64,000 nucleotides of DNA from MVRE01 sp015660965. GTDB lineage: Archaea > Halobacteriota > Methanomicrobia > Methanomicrobiales > Methanospirillaceae. The DNA is taken from contig JBEKCC010000001.1 of assembly GCA_050015095.1 (NCBI GenBank), positions 372,001 to 436,000 on the forward strand, in the 5' to 3' direction. Under the pieces are notes generated by a model. It worked only from the letters and a program-made list of their open reading frames with translations, was not told the DNA's origin and did not search any database. A program made the position numbers and the translations under genes. This document shows, one piece after another, positions 53,347 through 63,040 of the stretch (positions are counted from its first letter, which is position 1; every line of letters begins with the position of its first letter).

Positions 53347-53976
53347 TTACTCCTTATGAGATTTTTTTTCCATCAGGAACCACGTGATATCATCCTGGGG
53401 GAAATTGTTGTCACGCCGGTACACAAACCCATAATCCAGCAAATGCAGATCCGGATACCGTCCCAGCATGTCTCCTGCGAAATCCCGTTTGAAAAGCCGG
53501 TCTGTATGCCCCCGGTAATTAATTTCCTGATGTACCGGGTTATAATATTCTGCCACACAGATATATTTTCTACTTGCCTGATGCAGTTTTTCATAAACCA
53601 GAGATAACATATCAGGATTTATATGAATGAGTACTCCCTTGGTAAAAACAAAATCTCTCTGGAAGTCCACAACGAAATCGAGAATTGATTCCTGATAGAC
53701 TTTTACATAACCTAATTCTTTCAGAGTCGCAGCAGCTTTTTCATTGATTTCAATAGCTGAAAGATCAGCTGATGGTAGAAGTTGTCGTAATGCAACTAGG
53801 TTAAGTCCAATATTTGAACCAAACTCAATCGCTGAATGGATATCTGAAACATGCGTGAGAATTCTTGAAAAAAATGCGGTATTTGATGCGATAATATCAA
53901 TAGTTTTGTTACGATCGATGTATGAATCACCAAAGGATCCAGCCCAGAATTCTTCTTGTGATGTCCGGAACTTCAT
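53347..53976 (-). CDS. Pseudaminic acid biosynthesis-associated methylase
   Basis: This 209-residue SAM-dependent methyltransferase matches the family found with pse genes (TIGR03587-like): QEEFWAGSFGDSYIDRN at the N terminus, AIEFGSNIGLNLVALRQL as motif I, and FTKGVLIHINPDMLS. It presumably methylates a pseudaminate derivative. Four bases separate it from the next gene and it sits between the amidotransferase and PseB. Confidence 0.85.
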   Translation of the reverse strand: MKFRTSQEEFWAGSFGDSYIDRNKTIDIIASNTAFFSRILTHVSDIHSAIEFGSNIGLNLVALRQLLPSADLSAIEINEKAAATLKELGYVKVYQESILDFVVDFQRDFVFTKGVLIHINPDMLSLVYEKLHQASRKYICVAEYYNPVHQEINYRGHTDRLFKRDFAGDMLGRYPDLHLLDYGFVYRRDNNFPQDDITWFLMEKKSHKE

Positions 53977-54022
53977 GGTTGACCTCCCTTACGTATTAGC
54001 AATCCTCTGATGCAGGACTGGT

Positions 54023-54997
54023 TCAGAGTCCCACCAGTCTGATAAGATCATCTCTTGTAAGCCACGACGAGTTCGTATCACTGGTATAACTAAAATCATC
54101 AGCCGGTTTTTTACCCCCGGGAAGTGATTTTTTCTGCCACGAGACATATTCCGGCTCAATGACAAAATATTTTTCATATTCTGTTGTATGGCGGGATTCA
54201 TCTTCGGTAAGGAGAATTTCATGCAATTTTTCCCCGGGGCGGATACCGATATTTTTGATCTTTGCATCAGGGGCAATTGCCTTTGCAAGTTCAAGGAGTG
54301 ACATACTGGGGATTTTGGGAATAAATGTTTCCCCGCCTTCCATCTCGTGCATACAATTGATGACAAACTGAACACCCTGTTCCAGCGTAAGCCAGAAACG
54401 CGTCATTCTCTCACTTGTTACCGTAATTGTCCCGGACTTTCGTTGTTCCAAAAATAATGGAATCACACTCCCCCGGCTACCTATTACATTGCCATACCTT
54501 ACACAACTGAACCGGGTCTTTTTTCCACCTGAATAAGAATTTGCCTGGACAATTAATTTTTCAGCCACCATCTTGGTAGCGCCGTACAAATTGACCGGAT
54601 GAACGGCCTTGTCCGTACTGATGAGCATCACGCGATCAACATCATTGTCAATTGCCGCATCGATGATATTCACGGTCCCGTCAATATTCGTTTTCACCGC
54701 TTCGATCGGATTATATTCACATGCAGGTACCTGCTTGAGTGCCGCGGCATGGATGACGAGGTCGACATCATTCATCGCACGCTTCAGGCGATTTTTATCT
54801 CGGACGTCGCCAATGAAAAACCTTAGATTTTCATTTTTGAATTTTTGATCCATCTGGAGCTGCATTAATTCTCCCCGTGAGTAGATACGGATACTCTTCG
54901 GGGCGTGTTCTTTAAGGACAACCTCAGAAAATTTCTGACCAAATGACCCGGTTCCTCCCGTGAGTAGGATGGTCTTATCGTTGAGGTTATAAACCAT
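54023..54997 (-). CDS. pseB: UDP-N-acetylglucosamine 4,6-dehydratase (inverting) PseB
   Basis: This 324-residue short-chain dehydrogenase makes the 4-keto-L-sugar that opens the pseudaminate pathway. It has TILLTGGTGSFGQKFSE, FIGDVRD, HAAALKQVPACEYNP (typical PseB), STDKAVHPVNLYGATK with the catalytic segment, and ISFVRYGNV-like SCVRYGNVIGSRGSV. It is the first gene of the minus-strand run. The 145-base gap to the divergent 642-aa gene should contain its promoter. Confidence 0.92.
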   Translation of the reverse strand: MVYNLNDKTILLTGGTGSFGQKFSEVVLKEHAPKSIRIYSRGELMQLQMDQKFKNENLRFFIGDVRDKNRLKRAMNDVDLVIHAAALKQVPACEYNPIEAVKTNIDGTVNIIDAAIDNDVDRVMLISTDKAVHPVNLYGATKMVAEKLIVQANSYSGGKKTRFSCVRYGNVIGSRGSVIPLFLEQRKSGTITVTSERMTRFWLTLEQGVQFVINCMHEMEGGETFIPKIPSMSLLELAKAIAPDAKIKNIGIRPGEKLHEILLTEDESRHTTEYEKYFVIEPEYVSWQKKSLPGGKKPADDFSYTSDTNSSWLTRDDLIRLVGL

Positions 54998-55143
54998 GTA
55001 TATTCATTACTGTTCTTTTTACATTATAGTTATGGGAAACAATGCGAGAGTCTGCGGATGAGCTTTTTTATCCCGGGGGTGTAAACGTATAAACTGACGA
55101 TTTAACCAGAACAACAGGTCGTCGTTGTTACGGAGTTATCAGT

Positions 55144-57072
55144 TTGAAGAATGAAATAATCGCCTTTTGTGAATCGGGAAGTCAGGTTGAATGGCTGATA
55201 AATTCACCCGGGTATTCAGAAAAAATTTCCCGGTTTATTGCGGTAACTCCGGATGCTGCATGGACTTTTCAAAACCATGATATCTCATATCTCACCTTTG
55301 ATGCATTTCAGTGTAATAAAAACGCAGAGCTGGTAGAAAAACTTCAATCAGATCAGGTTACTTGGGCACGACACGTGGATGAGATTCTACAAAATAATAT
55401 CCCTTCATTAAAAGAAACGAATTTTTGCCCCGCACGGAATTATATTTTATATCTTAAGAACTACTGGGATACCTTTATTCAAATTGCAGATGTTCTCGAA
55501 AATATTAAGACAGCGCTGTCTCCAGAAAAAGTTGTTTTCTTTTCCAGCCCCGAACCAATTTCTTATGACACAGATCTGATGATTCAATCCTCTGCATTAT
55601 CCCACTGTATTCCGGAATGGGCACCTTATCACCAGATTGAACAGATAAAAATCCCGGCCCTTGCGTCTGATAAGTTCTGGATAACCCAAGTGTATATGAA
55701 AAGAAACTGGGCGTACGCTTTTGTGGCATCATTCAAATCGCTTTTAAAAAAGACAAGCCGTCAGATAAGGAAGCATTTAAAATCTGAAAAAAACCACGCG
55801 GGATCTCATACGCCAGACAGAATTAACCATCCCCGGCCAAAACTGGTTCTCAGGGATCATTATGATATTACGGACGAGGTTGTTCATTATCTTGAAATGT
55901 CCGGCGTAGAAATCGTTTTATTCAACGATTTCATCAATCCCGGCAAGAATGTATCCCGTCCGGATCAATTGCTTGATGCCCAAAAGATGACATCACTCTG
56001 GTCTGAGATCAGTAAAGAAGACTGGTTCTGGCAACCGGGTGGCTGGCAGGATTGGCAGCTTAAAGGTGTTTTAGTCTCACTATTCCAGCATTTTTGGTTT
56101 AAGACAATTCCGGTTCTCTGGAAAAGCATGCTTGAGGGAAATGCATTGATCGCGCAAAAAAATCCATGCGGGATCGTGTGCGGAGGAATCTGGGGACCCC
56201 GCGAGACAGGTTTTATTATGGCTGCACGGGCTTCCAAGGTCCCGGTAATTTTTTACCAGCACGGTTCAAGCATGGGGGATATTCAAAACACGATGTGGGA
56301 TCTAATGGATTTGTACTATTCCGATTATCAGCTTGTTTATGGGGAGGGAGAGAGGGATTATATTGAGAAAAGGTCGCTGCATATGGATTCATTATCCACA
56401 GGAATTCCTGTGGGATCGGCACGGCTGGATTATTTAAGTAAAAACCATGATGAACCCCGAACCTTCGATTTCCTGAAAAAAATGACCGGGAGAAAACATT
56501 GGCCCTTTGTTGTATACATCCCGGGGGCAATGTCCAATAACTTTTACCTCTATGATTTCAATTATTTCCGCAATTGTTATATTTTTGATATCCGGACAAA
56601 AATTGCGAAGACCTTTAAAAAATATCCTGGTTATCGTTTTGGCTATAAAGCATTCCTCTCACGAGGGAATGACCCAACGATCGACATGCTTTCTGCAGTA
56701 TGTCCCGAATGCGAGATAATCGATTCTGTCCCACTCAGCGAATTGCAGTGGTCTGCTGATATGCTGGTCTACGAGATGCCGAGTACTGGACTCTATGAGG
56801 GTATGTTGACAGACAAGCCCCTTATTGCCCTTACAGATCGTGATCTGATTACTATGCCGGATTCCGTAAAGAATCTATTGAAAAAGCGTGTGACTTTGTG
56901 CGATTCTGGTTCGGAATTTGTTCAGACCGTTGATTGTATTCTCGAAGGAGGATCACTTCACCCGATAACCGACCCGGACCGCAGTTTCCTAAAAACATTC
57001 TGCACATATCTCGATGATGGGAATTCTGCCATAAGAGCAGCAGACGCAATTCGTCGAATCATCCGAGATTAA
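55144..57072 (+). CDS. Unrecognised GT-B-like surface carbohydrate protein
   Basis: This 642-residue protein starts with TTG 55144 (GGAG at 55132-55135 precedes it). I do not recognise its family. The C-terminal half is reminiscent of GT-B glycosyl- or polyol-phosphate transferases: YQHGSSMGD, YGEGERDYIEKR, VGSARLDYL and a final TGLYEGMLTDKPLIALTD sugar-nucleotide-like loop. The N-terminal third appears helical and unique. It is transcribed away from pseB, in a locus making an unusual sugar, so it may be the transferase for it. Confidence 0.6.
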   Translation: MKNEIIAFCESGSQVEWLINSPGYSEKISRFIAVTPDAAWTFQNHDISYLTFDAFQCNKNAELVEKLQSDQVTWARHVDEILQNNIPSLKETNFCPARNYILYLKNYWDTFIQIADVLENIKTALSPEKVVFFSSPEPISYDTDLMIQSSALSHCIPEWAPYHQIEQIKIPALASDKFWITQVYMKRNWAYAFVASFKSLLKKTSRQIRKHLKSEKNHAGSHTPDRINHPRPKLVLRDHYDITDEVVHYLEMSGVEIVLFNDFINPGKNVSRPDQLLDAQKMTSLWSEISKEDWFWQPGGWQDWQLKGVLVSLFQHFWFKTIPVLWKSMLEGNALIAQKNPCGIVCGGIWGPRETGFIMAARASKVPVIFYQHGSSMGDIQNTMWDLMDLYYSDYQLVYGEGERDYIEKRSLHMDSLSTGIPVGSARLDYLSKNHDEPRTFDFLKKMTGRKHWPFVVYIPGAMSNNFYLYDFNYFRNCYIFDIRTKIAKTFKKYPGYRFGYKAFLSRGNDPTIDMLSAVCPECEIIDSVPLSELQWSADMLVYEMPSTGLYEGMLTDKPLIALTDRDLITMPDSVKNLLKKRVTLCDSGSEFVQTVDCILEGGSLHPITDPDRSFLKTFCTYLDDGNSAIRAADAIRRIIRD

Positions 57073-57359
57073 GCAAACCCAAAACCCAATAGTATCAAAA
57101 GGATGACCCTTGAAAAAGGTATTTCGATCAAATATTTAATCTGTTGCAGGAAGAGCGGCCATCCTCCGAGATTGGTTTTTCTGATGAGAAATTTTAACCT
57201 GATAAAAAGCGGAGCTGAACCCTACCGTTTTTTCCCCGGTCTGGCACCACGAAAGACTATCCCGCAAAGGCAGGCTATATCAGAAAGCATTGAATAAGAG
57301 CAAGGTGCGGGAGAAATTTCAACGCAGTTGAGAGAGGAGCATAAAACAGGATTGGTGAA
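57073..57359. other. Gene-free gap between 642-aa gene and GT2 gene
   Basis: The 287-base gap separates the plus-strand transferase from the convergent minus-strand GT2 gene. A 64-residue open frame (57103-57297) has no ribosome site or family likeness. I see no RNA gene or repeat. Confidence 0.5.
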
Positions 57360-58415
57360 TTAATAAGAGGTTTTATCCGATTGCACAATTTTTTTCAGGC
57401 AATATCGTATACCAGGTAAAGAGGCACATAACCACAGGCAAAAAATAAGAAATAAATCGATACCTTTTCTCAAGAAAGAAACCAGGGAATCGGGTTGTAT
57501 CAGGCTCCAGGAGGTACATGCAAAACTGAAAAAAACTGATGGCATGTATCCGTGCATGCCATCAGCCCGGGTAATACCGGCATACAGGCAATCTCCCATA
57601 TGCCTCCTGAGTGCAATATTCAGTTTATGACGATGATGCTGGATATCTTTTTCGGATGTATCGATTAGATTAATGAAAATTCTCAACGCATCAAGATACC
57701 CAGAGGGACTTCTGAATAACTGATGAAAAGACTCCGAATGTTCTCCTTGCCGGTAATAAAGCGCAGCATCATGGATATAGGCTATATCATAGCGTTTTGA
57801 AATTTTCAACCACATGAGTAGATCAGCTGCATAAGGGTATTCGCATGAATATCGCCCGACATTGTCATACACTTCCCGTCGCATCATAACCGTTGGACAA
57901 TTGATAAAATTCCTTCTGGTAAGGATCTCATTAAACCCTTCAGGAGCCGGGAAAATTATATTTTCTTCGGAGAGTTCAATCCGTTTCTGCACATCTTTGC
58001 ATAAAATGATTATTGAACTGAATGTCATCGCTACATTCTGATGGGATTCAAGAAACTGAATGCAGGTCCGAGTAAATTCCGGATCGATATAATCATCCGA
58101 ATGGAGAATATGAATATACCTTCCACGGGCAAGTTCAATACAACGGTTAAAATTTCCAAAAAGTCCCAGGTTTTCCGGGTTTTTTTCATAACGAAGCCGT
58201 TCATCCTTATAACAGGAGATTACGTCATCTGTTGAATCTGACGATGCATTATCCACGACGATAACCTCGATATTTCGGTATGATTGGTTTAATGCACTCT
58301 CAACAGCCATCCCAATCATATCCGCACGGTTATATGTAGGAATACATATGGAGACGAGGGGGTCACCAGCGCGATGGAAATTTTGATTGTCTGTTATTTC
58401 CGGTACTTCTGCCAC
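57360..58415 (-). CDS. Family 2 glycosyltransferase
   Basis: This 351-residue GT-A enzyme has VSICIPTYNRADMIGMAVES at the N terminus, VVDNASSDSTDDV, ILHSDDYIDPEF (metal-binding DD) and ADLLMWLKISKRYDIAYI. The C-terminal tail contains hydrophobic segments (about 315-340), perhaps for membrane contact. It would transfer a sugar to a lipid-linked glycan. It follows the epimerase gene after 2 bases. Confidence 0.85.
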   Translation of the reverse strand: MAEVPEITDNQNFHRAGDPLVSICIPTYNRADMIGMAVESALNQSYRNIEVIVVDNASSDSTDDVISCYKDERLRYEKNPENLGLFGNFNRCIELARGRYIHILHSDDYIDPEFTRTCIQFLESHQNVAMTFSSIIILCKDVQKRIELSEENIIFPAPEGFNEILTRRNFINCPTVMMRREVYDNVGRYSCEYPYAADLLMWLKISKRYDIAYIHDAALYYRQGEHSESFHQLFRSPSGYLDALRIFINLIDTSEKDIQHHRHKLNIALRRHMGDCLYAGITRADGMHGYMPSVFFSFACTSWSLIQPDSLVSFLRKGIDLFLIFCLWLCASLPGIRYCLKKIVQSDKTSY

Positions 58416-58417
58416 GA

Positions 58418-59356
58418 CTATGCAGCCCTCTGCTGTGTAAAATACTCTATCGTCATGCGGATGCCGTCATGAATATCTGTGACAGGTTTCCAGCCAAGAA
58501 GAGCTGCAGCTTTTCTGATATCGGCTGAGTTAAACCACACCTCGTTTTTTCGATGGGGGAGTGCCCCCCACGATAATCCAATATTTTTATTCATCATATG
58601 CATGATGATTTGTACCATCTGTTTGACGCTCCAGGGGTTTCCGGTCCCGATATTGATCACTTCATAGTGCTCTTTGAGGGGATATACGGATATAACTGCG
58701 ATATATGCATCAATGATGTCATCGACAAAAACAAAATCCCATTTTTGTTCACCGGTGGTCATCTGGGGAATTTGATTCATGGAAAATGAGTGAATGAGAT
58801 AGGGAATAAGTCGTCGTTCATGATCTCCCGGCCCATAAGGAGGGAAAAGCCTCAACGAGATGCCATCAACACCATAGTTAAGTGCATAAAACTTGCATGC
58901 CTCCTCAGCGTGGAGTTTTGTCAAAGCATAGAGATTCTGAGGACTGACCGGATCATTTTCAGATAATGCTCGATCTTTCTGTTCATAAACGGCACAGGTA
59001 CTGGTATTTACAAAAAGTTTTACCTTATTCACCCGTGCAGATTCCAGCAGGTTGATCGTCCCCATGACATTGGTTTCCATCATGACGTTCACTTCAGAAG
59101 AGGTATGTTCTACAGCATAGTATGTCACGAGGTGTAAGATAGCATCCGGGGTGAATTTCGCTACTATTTCGGATACATCGTCACAATTCCGGATATCTCC
59201 CTTGAATACCGTAATGCGATCAAGAATCGTGTCAATGCGTCTGAGATCAGAGGATTCACGTACGATTATTCCTACTTCATGACCACGGTCCAATAATTTT
59301 TTCACGAGACGGGAACCAATAAATCCATTTGCTCCGGTTATGAGAATTCGTTTCAT
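58418..59356 (-). CDS. NAD-dependent sugar epimerase/reductase
   Basis: From ATG 59356 (MKRILITGANGFIGSRLVK) the protein has 312 residues; ATG 59371 would add five. It belongs to the extended SDR family with TGANGFIG, STCAVYE, the YALTKLHAE catalytic Tyr-Lys and DDIIDAYIAV. Working on the CDP-sugar from the neighbouring dehydratase, it may reduce or epimerise C4 of the 4-keto intermediate. The exact product is unknown. Confidence 0.85.
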   Translation of the reverse strand: MKRILITGANGFIGSRLVKKLLDRGHEVGIIVRESSDLRRIDTILDRITVFKGDIRNCDDVSEIVAKFTPDAILHLVTYYAVEHTSSEVNVMMETNVMGTINLLESARVNKVKLFVNTSTCAVYEQKDRALSENDPVSPQNLYALTKLHAEEACKFYALNYGVDGISLRLFPPYGPGDHERRLIPYLIHSFSMNQIPQMTTGEQKWDFVFVDDIIDAYIAVISVYPLKEHYEVINIGTGNPWSVKQMVQIIMHMMNKNIGLSWGALPHRKNEVWFNSADIRKAAALLGWKPVTDIHDGIRMTIEYFTQQRAA

Positions 59357-59383
59357 GATCGTTTCTTGCATACACGTAGGTAT

Positions 59384-59833
59384 TTACCCGTGTCGGATTT
59401 CCCAGTTGTACCCTATTTTGGGATCAAACGGATCGAATCGTTCTATCTCATCTGGATCGTGAGGTATATCTGAACAATTAGCCACAATCGCTTTTTCATT
59501 TCCAATTGCCTTGAACCCATTAACGATATGCGGGGGAATTTTTACAAGGACATAATTATCCTCCCCCATGCAGATTTCCTGTATCTGGCCACTTGTCGGG
59601 GAGCCTTTGCGGGCATCGTAAAGGACGAGTTTGATATTTCCTGAAATTACGGCATAATTGAGTTCCATTTTCCTATGGACATGCCAGGCCTTTATTACTT
59701 GGGGAAAAATAACGGAGAAATAGATCTCCCCGAATTTACTGAAATGTGGATCCGTACACTTCATCATATGTCTGACCATTCCCCGGTCATCCATAATCGT
59801 TCTCAAAGGAATTATCTCGACTCCCTCTATCAT
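59384..59833 (-). CDS. RmlC-like cupin sugar epimerase
   Basis: This 149-residue cupin resembles dTDP-4-dehydrorhamnose 3,5-epimerases: GVEIIPLRTIMDDRGMVRHM, VIKAWHVHRKMELNYAVISG and LVKIPPHIVNGFKAIG. It overlaps the dehydratase by 4 bases. In this cluster it probably epimerises the CDP-4-keto-6-deoxy sugar at C3 or C5. Confidence 0.82.
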   Translation of the reverse strand: MIEGVEIIPLRTIMDDRGMVRHMMKCTDPHFSKFGEIYFSVIFPQVIKAWHVHRKMELNYAVISGNIKLVLYDARKGSPTSGQIQEICMGEDNYVLVKIPPHIVNGFKAIGNEKAIVANCSDIPHDPDEIERFDPFDPKIGYNWEIRHG

Positions 59834-60834
59834 ACAAACACCTTGTCCCGGTACCAGGGAATAGTCAACTGCAAACCCCTATCCAGACTGTATTTCGGAG
59901 ACCAGTTCAGCAATTGACTGGCTTTATCTATTGAGAGGTACTGGTTGAGGATCTCATTTTTACTTTCGTTTAGGATAACAGGGGTCGTATCCTGTCCAAA
60001 TAAAGAGATAATTTTGTTTACAAGATCCAGTACATTGATTTTCTCTCCACTGCTGAAATTGAATGCCTGACCATAATTTTTCTTCTTCTCCAGAGATTCT
60101 GCCATGACCAGATAAGCATCAACCGCGTCACTGACAAAAAAGTATTCACGTACTGGCCTGCCATCGCTCCGAATAACCGGCCTTTTCTTTTCAATAAGTG
60201 CTTTAATCGTTCCCGGTATAATCCTGTTGAAATTAAGGTCACCAGGGCCATAGATATTTCCCATCCTCGCCACACCGATCGGCAACTGGTAACTAGTGGC
60301 ATAGCATTGGGATAAGAGATCAGTACAGCTCTTGGATGCATCATAGGGATGTTCACCTTTCAGAGGCATATTTTCCGTATATGGCAGTACGTGACTGGTA
60401 CCATATGCCTTATCTGATGATGCTACACACACGCTCTTTACGCCTTCTGAATACGAGTTAAGATTCCTGACTGCTTCGAGCAGGTTCCAGGTTCCCTGGA
60501 TATTTGCTTTGAAGGTTGTTACCGGGGAGCGATTACCGATATTAACAATAGTCTGTGCGCCAAGATGATAGATACATTCGATTTCATACTCAGCAATGGT
60601 CCGTTCGATACAGTCAAAATCTTCAAGTTCTCCCCTTACAACGGTGACATTCTGTATATCCTGCAGCCACGACCCAAGAATTCGTGAGCGGGGAACCCAG
60701 TCCCTGACGAGAGCAACAACTTCTGCTTCAAGATTTATCAGCTGGTTTATCAGGTTGAGACCAACGATCCCAGTTCCCCCGGTTACAAAAACCCGTTTTT
60801 CTCTCCAGAAATTCAGTCTTGCCATATTTTCCAT
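59830..60834 (-). CDS. rfbG: CDP-glucose 4,6-dehydratase
   Basis: The start at ATG 60834 (MENMARLNFW) is preceded by GGAGG at optimal distance; longer frames begin at 60852. This SDR enzyme (334 residues) has VFVTGGTGIVGLNLINQL, YHLGAQTIVNIGNRSP, SSDKAYGTSHVLPYTE and YDASKSCTDLL. It converts CDP-glucose to CDP-4-keto-6-deoxyglucose. It overlaps the cytidylyltransferase gene by 22 bases, its natural partner. Confidence 0.87.
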   Translation of the reverse strand: MENMARLNFWREKRVFVTGGTGIVGLNLINQLINLEAEVVALVRDWVPRSRILGSWLQDIQNVTVVRGELEDFDCIERTIAEYEIECIYHLGAQTIVNIGNRSPVTTFKANIQGTWNLLEAVRNLNSYSEGVKSVCVASSDKAYGTSHVLPYTENMPLKGEHPYDASKSCTDLLSQCYATSYQLPIGVARMGNIYGPGDLNFNRIIPGTIKALIEKKRPVIRSDGRPVREYFFVSDAVDAYLVMAESLEKKKNYGQAFNFSSGEKINVLDLVNKIISLFGQDTTPVILNESKNEILNQYLSIDKASQLLNWSPKYSLDRGLQLTIPWYRDKVFV

Positions 60835-61622
60835 TTTGGATCCTCCTTCCACATAGCATTCATATCCGCATAATCTTTGTAGGTATCCATGGCATGCCAG
60901 AACCCGTCATGAATATAATAACCGAGTCTATTATTTTCAGCCACTGCTTCCAGGGTATCTTCGAACATTACGTCAGTCGAAGGATCGATATAATCAAATA
61001 TTTCCTTTTCAAGAACCATGAATCCGACATTGACATATTCATTCATCTGGGGTTTCTCGCTGAACTCCTTGACGATATTACCCTTGAGTCGGACAATTCC
61101 ATATTTCGAGTAAGGTCGGGTTATGGTGATCGTTGCGATAATATTTTCCTGTTTTTTTATTTTTTCATGATGCTCAATGAGTTTGGCAAGGTTGATATCG
61201 GCGACCCCATCTCCATATGTTGCCAGAAACGTCCCGGTTTTTATTGCATCTTTACACAGTAACAATCTCTTGGCAGTTTTTGATTCAAGACCTGTATGGA
61301 CGAATGATATTTCCCAAGGATCCTTCGCTTTGGGTGGAATAGTGTCGCGAAGATTTATACTAAAATTCTGCAGAACCGGATACTGGTTGAGGAAATAGTC
61401 GATGATCATTTCACCTTTATAACCCAGGGTAAGAATGAATTTCCGGTGATTATATGCAGAATATATTTTCATGATATGCCAGAGAACCGGATATTCCCCG
61501 AGTTCTACAAGAGGTTTTGGCATCTCCCGGGTTTTTTCGCTTAACCGGGTACCGCGACCTCCACAAAAAATAACTACATCGAGAGGTTGGTGTATTTTTT
61601 TTTTCAATAATTTTTTTTGCAT
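60813..61622 (-). CDS. rfbF: Glucose-1-phosphate cytidylyltransferase
   Basis: This 269-residue RfbF-type nucleotidyltransferase has VVIFCGGRGTRLSEKTREMP (nucleotide loop), YPVLWHIMKIYSAY, FLATYGDGVADINL and YGIVRLKG. It makes CDP-glucose, the substrate of the next enzyme. Its N terminus is lysine-rich (MQKKLLKKKIHQP). No 3-dehydrase (RfbH) is encoded beside it, so a CDP-6-deoxyhexose other than a 3,6-dideoxy sugar is likely. Confidence 0.9.
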   Translation of the reverse strand: MQKKLLKKKIHQPLDVVIFCGGRGTRLSEKTREMPKPLVELGEYPVLWHIMKIYSAYNHRKFILTLGYKGEMIIDYFLNQYPVLQNFSINLRDTIPPKAKDPWEISFVHTGLESKTAKRLLLCKDAIKTGTFLATYGDGVADINLAKLIEHHEKIKKQENIIATITITRPYSKYGIVRLKGNIVKEFSEKPQMNEYVNVGFMVLEKEIFDYIDPSTDVMFEDTLEAVAENNRLGYYIHDGFWHAMDTYKDYADMNAMWKEDPKWKIWQD

Positions 61623-61807
61623 TAATCCTATGTTGATTTTTGTGGTATAAATTTTTAATAGTCGAAAATGAGAATAAGTATGAATGCCTGCAGTTCCCTG
61701 ATTCTTCCGGCATATACATTATTAGGTATTCGTAGTCCTGAATGATTACCCGTGATTGTCTTCGTGAATTAAGAACCTGATATCAATAAACAGTTGGGGA
61801 AGCCTTA

Positions 61808-62954
61808 ATGCATCTAATTCATGAATCCATTAAAATTATCAAAAATGAGGGATTAATGAGCTTTTTATCTAGACTCATTAATTGCGTTGGGAGAGATTTG
61901 AGAATTTTTTTTGCGTACATCAGGGTGGAATTTAACCCACATACAAAATTTCATATGAAAGATCTTAAACCCGGGATAAAAAGTGCAGAAAGGAAAAACA
62001 CTGCAATAACCCAAGAGGCAATAGCGAGAATTGTCCAGGCATATAAAAAGACTGAGACTGATCAAAGGGAGCAGGAAAAACCCTATCAGATCAGCGGCGA
62101 CTGGGAGATAATAATACAGGAAAACTATGATGAGATCGTTGAGAAAATCAACAGGGGGTTGAGCCGTTCAGGAAATTTTCCTGTTACATACATGGAAAAG
62201 ATCCGGCTCCTCCTCACGATAAAACGTAATTATACTGTCTGGAAACTGATGACCGGCTTTCCTGATGAAGTACTCGATTATACAAAAGAGATCGGAAACA
62301 TGCACGGAGTGGACCACAACGGTTATTCATGATGCTCCCTGCATTCCACCAGTCATATTATGCGCAGAGAATCTCTCGTCTTATCTCGGCAACCGATGAG
62401 AAGCCGGTGGTGATCGAAATTGGAGGCGGGTACTGGTAACTCCCATTCCATCTCTTTAAGCACCTGAAAACCAAGTGCATTTATGTTTATCTCGACATTC
62501 GTGAAATGTGCATTATTGCGGCATATTTCTTAATGAGTAATTTTCCCGAAAAAAAGACATTATTATACGGGGAAAATCCCGGTGAAATGATTAACTTCAG
62601 GCACTATAATATCATCATCCTGCCCAATTACCAGCTCAAAAACTTCCTAACTGGTGTTGCTGCCTGGTCTTTAATTCCCACAGCATGAGCCAGATGAGTG
62701 CAGAAACCGTGACTGAATATTTACACCAGATAAACAGGATATGCACATCATTCTTCCTCCATGCAAATGTTGAGGGATCCCCGCAATCAATAGCTGGGAA
62801 TTCTCAATATATCGATCTCAGTGATCCGAGATTTGAATTACCCTCTGAATTTTTCAAACATATCTACCGGTTCCCGGGATTGATTCGCAATGATGGTTAT
62901 ATTGTCTCCGAATTTTCAACATGGGGGTATCTTTACGAAAGGATCTCGAATTAA
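61808..62954 (+). pseudogene. Decayed putative sugar O-methyltransferase
   Basis: Three open frames together resemble one NanM-like sugar O-methyltransferase. Frame 2 holds the N-terminal part (61808-62332, ending NMHGVDHNGYS then TGA). Frame 1 continues LPAFHQSYYAQRISRLIS and VVIEIGGGYW, stops at TAA near 62440, then resumes LPFHLFKHLKTKCIYVYLDI. Frame 0 carries VFNSHSMSQMSAETVTEYL to the end (stop about 62954). At least two frameshifts and one stop are required to join them. It lies beside intact glycan genes. The likeness is judged by eye. Confidence 0.7.
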
Positions 62955-63040
62955 TTAGTTTCAATCGTCATCAACGAACGGGGTTGATCATTTTCTCAGG
63001 ACTATAAAATCAGTCAGTTACCTCGTATCACACTATTAAG

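Noticed and set aside
57103..57297. A 64-residue frame in the gap after the 642-aa gene.
   Set aside because: No ribosome site, no known family and no conserved-looking composition.
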